Assembly: GCA_040880005.1 (NCBI GenBank)
Contig: JBBDJG010000021.1
Span: 1 to 20,756 of the forward strand
Reading direction: 5' to 3'
Length of the DNA stretch: 20,756 nt
DNA from: JBBDJG01 sp040880005
Lineage (GTDB): Bacteria; Actinomycetota; Thermoleophilia; Solirubrobacterales; JBBDJG01
In this document: piece by piece, positions 14,470-20,756 of the stretch
How the letters are laid out: each line of letters begins with the position of its first letter
Numbering within the stretch: the stretch's first letter is position 1
Translations under genes and position numbers: made by a program
The notes under the pieces: generated by a model
What the model saw: the letters and a program-made list of their open reading frames with translations, nothing else
What the model was told of the DNA's origin: nothing
The model's database searches: none

Positions 14470-17082
14470 GTGGCGAGCGATCGAACCTCGATCCTGGAGC
14501 AGCGCACGCGCTACGACCCTGCCGAGGTCGAGCCGCGCATGCTCGCGCGCTGGCTGGAGGCGGGCTACTTCCATCCCGGCGCGGATGGATCGCCGGATGA
14601 GAACTACTCGATCGCGATCCCTCCGCCGAACGTGACCGGTTCTTTGCACATGGGCCACGCGCTCAATGGCACGATTCAGGACGTCCTGATCCGCCACCAC
14701 CGCATGCGGGGCGAGCGGACCAAGTGGATCTTCGGCACCGACCACGCGGGCATAGCCACGCAGACGCAGGTCGAACGCCAGCTCGCCTCGGAGGGTACGA
14801 GCCGCGAGCAAATCGGGCGCGAGACGTTCCTCGAGCGGGTCTGGCAGTGGCGCGAGCACTACGGCTCGACGATCGTCGAGCAGTTTCAGCGTCTGGGCGC
14901 CTCCTGCGACTACGCCGACGAGCGCTTCACGATGGACGACGGCTATGCGGACGCGGTGCAGAACGTGTTCGTTGACCTCTACGAGCGGGGCCTGATCTAC
15001 CGTGACCACTACATGGTGAACTGGGACCCGGGTTCGAGGTCTGCGATCTCCGACCTCGAGGTCGCCGATCGCGAGGTCACCGACGCTCTCTACTACATCG
15101 ACTACCCGTTGGAGGACGGCTCCGGCGCGGTGACGGTGGCGACGGTGCGACCGGAGACGATGCTGGCGGACACCGCGGTCGCGGTCAATCCCGACGACGA
15201 GCGCTACGAGGACGTGATTGGCAAGCACGTGACGCTGCCGCTGGTCGGTCGGAGGCTCGAGGTGATCGCCGACGAGTACGTCAAGACCGACTTCGGTACG
15301 GGTGCCCTGAAGATCACGCCCGGCCACGATCCGAACGACTTCGAGATCGGTCGCAGGCACCGGCTCGAGGAGATCTCGGTGATCGGCGAGGACGGCCGCA
15401 TGACCGTCGAGGCGGGCGAGTTCGCCGGCATCAACGTGAGCGAGGCGAGCGAAGCGGTTGTCGCCGCGCTCGAGCGCGAGGGTCTGGTGTCGAAGAAGGA
15501 GGACTACACCCACACGGTGCCGTTCTCACATCGCTCCGGTGAGCGCATCGAGCCGCTGATCTCGCTGCAGTGGTTCATGAAGATGGACGAGCTGGCTGCG
15601 CCCGCGATCGAGGCGGTGCGCGATGGACGTGTTCGCTTCGTGCCCGAACGGTGGGCACGCGTGTACCTGGATTGGCTCGAGAACATCAAGCCATGGTGCG
15701 TGTCGCGCCAGCTCTGGTGGGGCCACCGGCTGCCGGTCTGGTACTGCGACGCCTGCGAGGAAACATATGTTTCACGAACCGCACCTGAGCGGTGCGGTTC
15801 GTGCGATGGAACACTCCGTCGCGACGAGGACGTGCTCGACACGTGGTTCTCCTCGGCGCTGTGGCCGTTCGCAACGCTGGGTTGGCCGCAGGACAGCGAG
15901 CAGCTACGCGCCTTCTACCCGACCGACGTGCTCGTCACCGCGCGCGACATCATCTTCCTGTGGGTCGCGCGCATGGTGATGATGGGAATCGAGTTTGCCG
16001 GCGAAGTCCCATTCTCCGACGTGTACATAACGTCGATCATCCAGGCGCCCGACGGACGGCGAATGTCGAAGTCGCTCGGCACCGGCATCGACCCGCTCGA
16101 CGAGATCGAGACGCACGGAGCCGACGCTGTGCGCTTCGGGCTGCTGGCCATGTCCTCCTCCCAGGACGTACGCTACTCGGCGGAGAAGATCCGCCAAGGT
16201 CAGCAGTTCGCGAACAAGATGTGGAATGCGTCGCGCCTCGTGCTGATGAACGCCAGTGGGGCGCGGCCGGCCGCGCGCGCCGAGACGGTCGAGGACCGTT
16301 GGATCCTCTCGCGGCTCCAACGAGCGATCGCGGACGTCACCGCCCGCACCGCGGAGTACGACTTCTCGCACGCTGCGCAAACGCTCTATTCGTTCTTCTG
16401 GAGCGAGCTGTGCGACTGGTACTTGGAGATGGTGAAGCCACGTCTGTACTCGGACGATCAGGCCGAGCGCGAGGCGGTCGCTTCGAATCTGCTGTTCGTG
16501 CTCGAGCGCACGCTCGCGCTCGCGCATCCGTTCGTGCCCTTCGTGACCGAGGAGATCTGGTCGTTCCTCCCCGATCGCGACAGCGATCTCGCCGTGAGCG
16601 AGTTTCCGCAAGCGGATGAAGCGCTGCTCGACGAATCTGCCGAGCGCGAGATCGAGCTGGTGATCGAGGTGACGAGGCGCCTGCGCAACTACCGTGACTC
16701 GGTCGGCGCGCAGGCCGCGTCAGTGCTTCGGGCCAGAGTTGTCGCCGACAGTGCTGCGCGCTCAGCCTACGAACGCTCGCTCGAGACGATTGGGCGTCTG
16801 GCCCGCTTCGATCTCGAGTTGACGGCCGCGGCCGGGGGCGAGGACCAGATAACCGTGGCGGTTCCGGCGGCGCTGATCGAGGTGCTCGGGGGTGAGGTTG
16901 ACCCCGCGGAGGCGCGCCGCAACCTCGAGGCGCGTAGAACCGAGCTGAACGCCGAGATCGGGCGCGCCGAGGGCAAGCTCGCCAACGAGGGCTTCGTCGC
17001 CAAGGCGCCGCCGGAGCTGGTGCAGACCGAGCGCGACAAGCTGGAGCGCCTGCGAAAGGAGATCGACGAGCTTGAAGGCTGA
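14470..17082 (+). CDS. valS: Valyl-tRNA synthetase
   Basis: The 870-residue class I synthetase charges tRNA-Val and edits mis-activated threonine. The HIGH-type motif is HMGH (60-63) in PPNVTGSLHMGHALN; the KMSKS motif reads RMSKS (531-535). The CP1 editing region follows at about 150-330. A zinc ribbon lies within C426, C429, C442 and C445, then DVLDTWFSSALWPF. The C-terminus has the anticodon-binding helices and a coiled-coil arm (about 810-870) that contacts tRNA. GTG at 14470 gives the usual N-terminus ILEQRTRYDPAEVEPRML. The last 11 bases overlap folC. Codons 430-451 or so are unusually AT-ending and include a strong hairpin, described separately. Confidence 0.98.
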   Translation: MASDRTSILEQRTRYDPAEVEPRMLARWLEAGYFHPGADGSPDENYSIAIPPPNVTGSLHMGHALNGTIQDVLIRHHRMRGERTKWIFGTDHAGIATQTQVERQLASEGTSREQIGRETFLERVWQWREHYGSTIVEQFQRLGASCDYADERFTMDDGYADAVQNVFVDLYERGLIYRDHYMVNWDPGSRSAISDLEVADREVTDALYYIDYPLEDGSGAVTVATVRPETMLADTAVAVNPDDERYEDVIGKHVTLPLVGRRLEVIADEYVKTDFGTGALKITPGHDPNDFEIGRRHRLEEISVIGEDGRMTVEAGEFAGINVSEASEAVVAALEREGLVSKKEDYTHTVPFSHRSGERIEPLISLQWFMKMDELAAPAIEAVRDGRVRFVPERWARVYLDWLENIKPWCVSRQLWWGHRLPVWYCDACEETYVSRTAPERCGSCDGTLRRDEDVLDTWFSSALWPFATLGWPQDSEQLRAFYPTDVLVTARDIIFLWVARMVMMGIEFAGEVPFSDVYITSIIQAPDGRRMSKSLGTGIDPLDEIETHGADAVRFGLLAMSSSQDVRYSAEKIRQGQQFANKMWNASRLVLMNASGARPAARAETVEDRWILSRLQRAIADVTARTAEYDFSHAAQTLYSFFWSELCDWYLEMVKPRLYSDDQAEREAVASNLLFVLERTLALAHPFVPFVTEEIWSFLPDRDSDLAVSEFPQADEALLDESAEREIELVIEVTRRLRNYRDSVGAQAASVLRARVVADSAARSAYERSLETIGRLARFDLELTAAAGGEDQITVAVPAALIEVLGGEVDPAEARRNLEARRTELNAEIGRAEGKLANEGFVAKAPPELVQTERDKLERLRKEIDELEG
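15760..15803 (+). repeat. Palindrome plus perfect 13-bp hairpin inside valS
   Basis: GAAACATATGTTTC (15760-15773) is a perfect 14-bp palindrome. It abuts CACGAACCGCACC (15773-15785), loop TGAGC, and GGTGCGGTTCGTG (15791-15803), a perfect 13-bp stem. It encodes the linker and second Cys pair of the ValRS zinc ribbon. Around it, 13 of 21 codons end in A or T, unlike the GC-ending codons on both sides. Confidence 0.85.
17056..17061 (+). promoter_or_regulatory. Shine-Dalgarno site supporting the TTG start of folC
   Basis: AAGGAG lies 10 nt before the TTG at 17072, within the 3' end of valS. It supports a start overlapping valS by 11 nt and translational coupling. Confidence 0.6.
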
Positions 17083-18364
17083 GCGCTACCTGCTCTCGCT
17101 GGAGCTGTTCGGCGTGCGCTTCGGGCTTAGCCGCATGCAGCGGCTGATGACGGCGCTCGGGTCGCCGCAGTCGCGCTTCGAGTCGATCCACGTGCTGGGC
17201 ACCAACGGCAAGTCGTCAACGGCGCGGATGATCGCGGCGATCCTGCGCGAGCACGGGGTGCGCACGGGCGCATATCTGTCGCCCCACATCACGTCGTTCG
17301 CGGAGCGGATCGAGATCGACGGCGAATCCGTGTCGCAGCAGCGATTTGGCGCCGCGATCGATCGGACGGCCCGTGCAGCAGGGGTCGTCGAGCGGACTCT
17401 CGATCCCGAAGATCGCGTGACCCAATTCGAGGCCCTGACGGCCGCCGCGTACTTCGAGCTGGCGCGCTCGCAGGTCACGGTGGGCGTGATCGAGGCCGGT
17501 CTGGGCGGGCGCTACGACGCCACCAGCGTGATCTGCTCGAGAGTGCAGGTGCTGACCAACGTCGGGCTCGAGCACACGCGCTGGCTCGGTCCGACCGAGA
17601 CGCACATCGCGCAGGAAAAGCTGGCGGTCGTGCCGCCGCAGGGAACGATCGTGGCGGGACCGCTCGAGGGAGAGGCGCTCGACGTGGCAGAGCACGTGGC
17701 CGGCGAGCGGGGAGCGTCGCTTCTGCTCGCCGGGCGCGACTTCCACCTACGCGACCGGGGCTCGCGGATGCGTGTCGAGACGCCGCTGGCCGAATACGAC
17801 GAGATCAGCCTGCGCCCGCTGGGGGCGTTCCAGCGTGAGAACTTCGCGCTCGCCGTCGCCGCGGCGGAGTGTCTTCACGGAGCGCTGGATCGGAAGGCCG
17901 TGCGTGAGGCGGCAGCGACGCTGGAGCTTGCGGGCAGGTTGGAGCAGGTCGGCAGCGAGCCGGTCCTGTTGCTCGACGGCGCGCACAATCCGAGCGGAAT
18001 GCGCGCTTTGGCCGGCTCGCTTCGGTCAGCGGCCGGCGACCGCAAGCCGGTGGCGGTTGTCTCGATCCTCGACGACAAGGATGCCGCGGCGATGCTGGCC
18101 GCCTTGCAGCCGCACTGCACTTCGGTCGTCTTCACTCGCTCGTCGCACGAGCGCGCTCTCTCGCCGGCAACGCTCGAAAGCCTGTGGCGCCAGGTGGGCG
18201 GCTCTCAGGCGACGATCGAGCCGGATCCGACCAGCGCCCTGCGCGCGGCCACCGAGCTCGCCGGGGCCGAGGGGGCCGTGATCGTCACAGGCTCCATCTA
18301 CCTGCTGTCGGACTTGGCCCCCTCGGCGCATGAGCCCGTGATGCGGATTGCGGAGAAACACTAG
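17072..18364 (+). CDS. folC: Folylpolyglutamate synthase / dihydrofolate synthase (Mur ligase family)
   Basis: The 430-residue ATP-dependent ligase adds glutamate to folates, and in many bacteria also to dihydropteroate. It shows the family P-loop GTNGKSS (43-49; usually GTNGKGS), the early SRMQRLMTALG helix, LSPHITSFAERI, the AGLGGRYDATS segment, and LDGAHNPSGM before the C-terminal glutamate-ligase domain. The length is normal. It starts at TTG 17072 within the end of valS, supported by AAGGAG. Its stop TAG shares its G with the GTG of the following 34-residue peptide gene. It may be mono- or bifunctional; no separate folP or folA lies here to tell. Confidence 0.95.
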   Translation: MKAERYLLSLELFGVRFGLSRMQRLMTALGSPQSRFESIHVLGTNGKSSTARMIAAILREHGVRTGAYLSPHITSFAERIEIDGESVSQQRFGAAIDRTARAAGVVERTLDPEDRVTQFEALTAAAYFELARSQVTVGVIEAGLGGRYDATSVICSRVQVLTNVGLEHTRWLGPTETHIAQEKLAVVPPQGTIVAGPLEGEALDVAEHVAGERGASLLLAGRDFHLRDRGSRMRVETPLAEYDEISLRPLGAFQRENFALAVAAAECLHGALDRKAVREAAATLELAGRLEQVGSEPVLLLDGAHNPSGMRALAGSLRSAAGDRKPVAVVSILDDKDAAAMLAALQPHCTSVVFTRSSHERALSPATLESLWRQVGGSQATIEPDPTSALRAATELAGAEGAVIVTGSIYLLSDLAPSAHEPVMRIAEKH

Positions 18365-18468
18365 TGGGCCAGCACCTGCGCATGCTCGGCTTGGTCGCCC
18401 TGCTCGTCGCCGTCGTGATCCTGATCTTCTTCGCAGTCGGTTACGTGATGGGACGGATTCTGCTGTAG
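18364..18468 (+). CDS. Small single-pass membrane peptide, 34 residues
   Basis: A short open frame begins at GTG 18364, whose G is the last base of the folC stop (TAGTG). It encodes a basic N-terminus (MGQHLRMLG), one strongly hydrophobic helix (about residues 9-28, rich in Val, Leu, Ile, Phe), and a short GRILL end with Arg, finishing at TAG 18466-18468. GGAG at 18352-18355 lies 8 nt before the start, so both ribosome binding and coupling to folC are supported. Such a clean membrane helix with start, stop and Shine-Dalgarno site is unlikely to be noise, though it is short. I know no function; small helices like this often modulate membrane complexes. Confidence 0.6.
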   Translation: MGQHLRMLGLVALLVAVVILIFFAVGYVMGRILL

Positions 18469-18596
18469 CGAGCTTGCGCCCGGCATTGGACGCGGATAGC
18501 CAAGAATGCGTCGTTGCCCATTGCAGCAGGAAAAAGATGAACCCGGAGCGGAAGGCGGTGCAGGCGTTCATTCCGGCTCGTCGAATCGCTCTCGGG

Positions 18597-18602
18597 TACA
18601 CT
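18597..18602 (+). promoter_or_regulatory. Candidate -10 element (TACACT)
   Basis: TACACT is a good -10 match located 33 nt before the ATG at 18636. It lies in the 18469-18635 gap, which otherwise shows no gene. A T6 run follows at 18614-18619. No convincing -35 is present. Confidence 0.4.
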
Positions 18603-18635
18603 CGCGCGACCGATTTTTTCCTGGGGTGGCGCACG

Positions 18636-19616
18636 ATGCGCCGCCCGATGGCCACGATGACGCCCGCCATATTCGGAATAACGAACGGCACGATCAATGC
18701 GATCGTGAGTCTGCTGGTGCTCTCGATGCTGGCGATGTGGATGGCGTTGATCTACTGGAGCTTCAAGGACGCCGAGCGCCGGATCGAGGACCCGGTGCTG
18801 ATGAGGGCCTTCCCTTTGTGGTCGGTGTTTCCGTTCGTCGGCACCGTCATCTACTCGATCATCCGGCCGCCGGAGTATCTGGAGGACGTGCGCGAACGCG
18901 AGGTCGAGACGAAGTCGGCCGAGGCGCGCCTGGCGATGCTCCAGAACCGCACCTGCCGCAACTGCGGCTACGAGGTCGAACCGTCGTACCTGCGCTGCCC
19001 GAGCTGTCTGCGCAAGCTCCGGGAGCCGTGCGAGACCTGCAACAAGCCGCTCGACCCGCGCTGGCGGATCTGCCCTTTCTGCGAGAGCGAAGTGAAGCGC
19101 GCAGCGCCCGCGCCGGCGAGACGCCGCCGCCCTGTACGCGCGGCCGAACCCGCCAGGCCCACAGAACGCGCTGCCAGCAAGCGCACCGCGCCCACTCGCC
19201 CTGCGGCAGCCGCTCCTGATCGGGCCGCCTCCAGTGCGGCGGAGCGCCAGCAGCGGTCGCTCGCGAGCGTGAAAGGCGACGGTCCGAGCTCGCGCAACTC
19301 CGATTCGGACGCCGCTCCGGAAGTCTCCGAGCCGGCAAAGGCCGCGAAGCCGGATCGCGAGGCAAAGCAGCGAGAGGCCAAGCGCGAGGCCGAGCCCGCC
19401 GCGACTTCATCCGGAAGGCTCTCGGCGGCTGCTGCGATCGGGCCGCCCAGCCCGGGCTCCGGCCCCGAAGCGCCCGATCCAAAGCTGCCCGAGGCCGACC
19501 AAGCGGGCTCCGGCTCCTCGAAGGCGTCCGGCTCGGCCGCCAAGCGGCGTTCGGCGAAGCGGGCGGCATCGGGCGCGAAGAAGCCGTCCTCCGGGCGCAC
19601 GTCGCGCAACAAGTGA
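18636..19616 (+). CDS. Membrane-anchored double zinc-ribbon protein with long disordered tail
   Basis: The 326-residue product has a transmembrane helix (20-43), a second hydrophobic segment (about 59-76, FPLWSVFPFVGTVIYSII), a charged linker (PPEYLEDVREREVE), then two zinc ribbons: C107/C110 with C121/C124, and C132/C135 with C146/C149. The rest, about 175 residues, is low-complexity: Ala, Pro, Ser, Lys, Arg and Glu in alternating basic and acidic patches, ending SGRTSRNK. I recall similar proteins in Solirubrobacterales; no function is assigned. The ribbons could bind protein or nucleic acid at the membrane. ATG 18636 is chosen because GGGGTGG lies 6 nt upstream and the membrane helix follows. 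ATG at 18648 or 18657, or a longer form from ATG 18537 (AGGA upstream), are alternatives. Confidence 0.78.
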   Translation: MRRPMATMTPAIFGITNGTINAIVSLLVLSMLAMWMALIYWSFKDAERRIEDPVLMRAFPLWSVFPFVGTVIYSIIRPPEYLEDVREREVETKSAEARLAMLQNRTCRNCGYEVEPSYLRCPSCLRKLREPCETCNKPLDPRWRICPFCESEVKRAAPAPARRRRPVRAAEPARPTERAASKRTAPTRPAAAAPDRAASSAAERQQRSLASVKGDGPSSRNSDSDAAPEVSEPAKAAKPDREAKQREAKREAEPAATSSGRLSAAAAIGPPSPGSGPEAPDPKLPEADQAGSGSSKASGSAAKRRSAKRAASGAKKPSSGRTSRNK

Positions 19617-19665
19617 CCGCGAGCCTGCCAACGCCCGTGAACCGCCACTCCTAAAGGACCGCCCC

Positions 19666-20076
19666 GTGGAGAGAACTCTGATCCTGGTCAAACCCGACGC
19701 GTTCGCCCGCAATCTGACCGGGGAGATCATCGCGCGTTTCGAGCACAAAGGGCTCGCGATCGTCGCACTGAAGACGATGCAGGTCGAGGTCGAGCTGGCC
19801 GAGCGCCACTACACCGAGCATTCGGAGAAGCCGTTCTTCGGCGAGTTGGTCGAGTTCATCACCGGGGGAGCGTTGGTGGCGATGGTGCTCGAGGGCGCCA
19901 ACGCGATCGCAGCCGCACGCCAGGTGATCGGTGCGACCGACCCGATCGATGCGGCGCCCGGTTCGATCCGCGGCGACCTCGCGCTTGAGCTGACGTTCAA
20001 CATGGTGCACGGCTCCGACTCACCCGAGTCCGCGCAGCGCGAGATCGGGCTGTGGTTTCCTGAGCTCGCTTCATAG
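19666..20076 (+). CDS. ndk: Nucleoside diphosphate kinase
   Basis: The 136-residue enzyme moves the terminal phosphate between nucleoside triphosphates and diphosphates through a phospho-His intermediate. The active-site His is H115 in NMVHGSDS. Other hallmarks are RTLILVKPDAF at the N-terminus, the HY.EH..KPFF segment, GATDP and GSIRGDLA. Length is normal. GTG 19666 is preceded by AAGGA with a 7-nt spacer. maf follows after 2 nt, so the two form a coupled pair acting on the nucleotide pool. Confidence 0.98.
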   Translation: MERTLILVKPDAFARNLTGEIIARFEHKGLAIVALKTMQVEVELAERHYTEHSEKPFFGELVEFITGGALVAMVLEGANAIAAARQVIGATDPIDAAPGSIRGDLALELTFNMVHGSDSPESAQREIGLWFPELAS

Positions 20077-20078
20077 AA

Positions 20079-20696
20079 ATGCGAACGCCGCTCGTTCTCG
20101 CATCGCGGTCGCCGCAACGTCGCGCGATCCTCGAGCAGCTCGACATCGAGTTCGAGGTCGTGCCCTCCGGCGAGACCGAGTCGCGTGATGGCGATCCGCG
20201 CGAGCTGGTCGTCGCGAACGCGTTGCGCAAGGCTCGCGCGGTCGCGGCAACCGTCGGCGACGAACGCCTGGTCCTCGGAGTGGACACGGAGGTATGTCTC
20301 GACCGCCGCGTCTTTGGCAAACCGCCTGATGAGACAGAGGCGAAACAATGCCTGAGTGCGCTTTCCGGCCGGACGCACGAGGTCTTCAGCGGGATAGCGT
20401 TGATCGAGGACGGGCACGAACGCACCGGCAGTTCGCGCACGGCCGTCGAGTTTCGCGACCTCAGCGACGATCTGATCGAGTGGTATCTGGACACCGACGA
20501 GTGGCGGGAGCGCGCGGGCGGTTATGCGATCCAAGGCCTCGGCTCCGCGCTGGTCGAGCGTATCGACGGCGACTTCTGGAACGTGGTCGGACTGCCCGTG
20601 CCCCTCTTGCTGGACCTCGAGCCTCGGCTGTTGATGGGCCGGGAAGCGAATTCGCCGGCGGGCGCGGCAGATTCGCCATCTGCGACCGGCGCATGA
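20079..20696 (+). CDS. maf: Maf-family nucleoside triphosphate pyrophosphatase
   Basis: The 205-residue protein is a Maf/YhdE-type pyrophosphatase, which hydrolyses non-canonical or pyrimidine nucleoside triphosphates to monophosphates and is linked to septum control in some bacteria. It shows LASRSPQRRAIL (the SxxR substrate motif) at residues 8-19, catalytic D69 in GVDTEV where most members have ADT.V, FGKP, and AGGYAIQGLGS near the C-terminal part. A low-complexity tail of about 20 residues (NSPAGAADSPSATGA) extends beyond the usual domain. ATG 20079 lies 2 nt after the ndk stop, consistent with co-translation. The dTTP/UTP or m7GTP preference cannot be told by eye. Confidence 0.94.
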   Translation: MRTPLVLASRSPQRRAILEQLDIEFEVVPSGETESRDGDPRELVVANALRKARAVAATVGDERLVLGVDTEVCLDRRVFGKPPDETEAKQCLSALSGRTHEVFSGIALIEDGHERTGSSRTAVEFRDLSDDLIEWYLDTDEWRERAGGYAIQGLGSALVERIDGDFWNVVGLPVPLLLDLEPRLLMGREANSPAGAADSPSATGA

Positions 20697-20700
20697 GTCC

Positions 20701-20756
20701 TTAGTTCACAACCGCCAGCATTTCGTTGACCGCGATCCCGGTATTTCTACCGCCAG
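20701..20756 (-). CDS. Possible 3' end of a convergent gene (partial)
   Basis: On the minus strand a frame enters from the window edge and ends at TAA (20701-20703), giving the protein-like tail GGRNTGIAVNEMLAVVN. The stretch is only 17 codons. It would be convergent with maf, 4 bp apart. I cannot assign a family. Chance openness is quite possible. Confidence 0.3.
   Translation of the reverse strand, partial: GGRNTGIAVNEMLAVVN

Noticed and set aside
14452..15513. Minus-strand frame of about 350 codons opposite valS
   Set aside because: Antisense shadow; Val/His/Arg-rich composition and no motif, while valS has intact HMGH and RMSKS motifs.
1..20756. CRISPR arrays, tRNA, rRNA, transposases, toxin-antitoxin or phage genes
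   Set aside because: No regularly spaced repeats, cloverleaf, ribosomal signature or related protein motif was seen on either strand by eye.

Overview
The window is high-GC DNA with strongly GC-biased third codon positions. It carries many GTG and TTG starts, few strong Shine-Dalgarno sites, and a conserved housekeeping run tig - clpP - clpX - valS - folC - ndk - maf. Together with proteins of actinobacterial flavour (an MMPL exporter, a prepilin-like protein with a Cys-rich end, a membrane double-zinc-ribbon protein), this suggests an actinobacterium, most likely a soil Thermoleophilia/Solirubrobacterales relative. That placement is inference. A 10-N run at 515-524 shows the sequence is a scaffolded draft or metagenome assembly.

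Layout. 1-180 is a long imperfect inverted repeat. 203-657 (minus) is a prepilin-like gene cut by the N gap. 725-1717 (minus) is a membrane-anchored six-blade Kelch protein, divergent from an MMPL transporter (1787-4096). A small unknown gene (4109-4432, minus) converges on MMPL. 4603-6865 (plus) holds a subfamily-I haloalkane dehalogenase, a four-helix membrane protein and an atypical SDR; the last two overlap by 4 bases. A second SDR (6862-7851, minus) converges, and the two stop codons share bases.

From 8030 onward every complete gene is on the plus strand: trigger factor, a GMC-type FAD oxidoreductase, ClpP, ClpX, an SMP-30/gluconolactonase-like protein, valyl-tRNA synthetase, folylpolyglutamate synthase, a 34-residue membrane peptide, a membrane double-zinc-ribbon protein with a long disordered tail, nucleoside diphosphate kinase and a Maf pyrophosphatase. 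The last 56 bases may hold the 3' end of a minus-strand gene.

How the genes fit together. Trigger factor, ClpP and ClpX form a protein folding and degradation block. valS, folC, ndk and maf serve translation, folate metabolism and nucleotide homeostasis, with tight coupling at valS/folC/small peptide and at ndk/maf. The left half is accessory: surface protein, exporter, dehalogenase and redox enzymes.

I see no CRISPR array, tRNA, rRNA, transposase or evident defence system. The items most worth a second look are a perfect 13-bp hairpin beside a perfect 14-bp palindrome in an AT3-rich patch of valS, the inverted repeat at 1-180, the missing normal start of the SMP-30 gene, a recurring leaderless-promoter pattern, and the unannotated 34-residue membrane peptide after folC.
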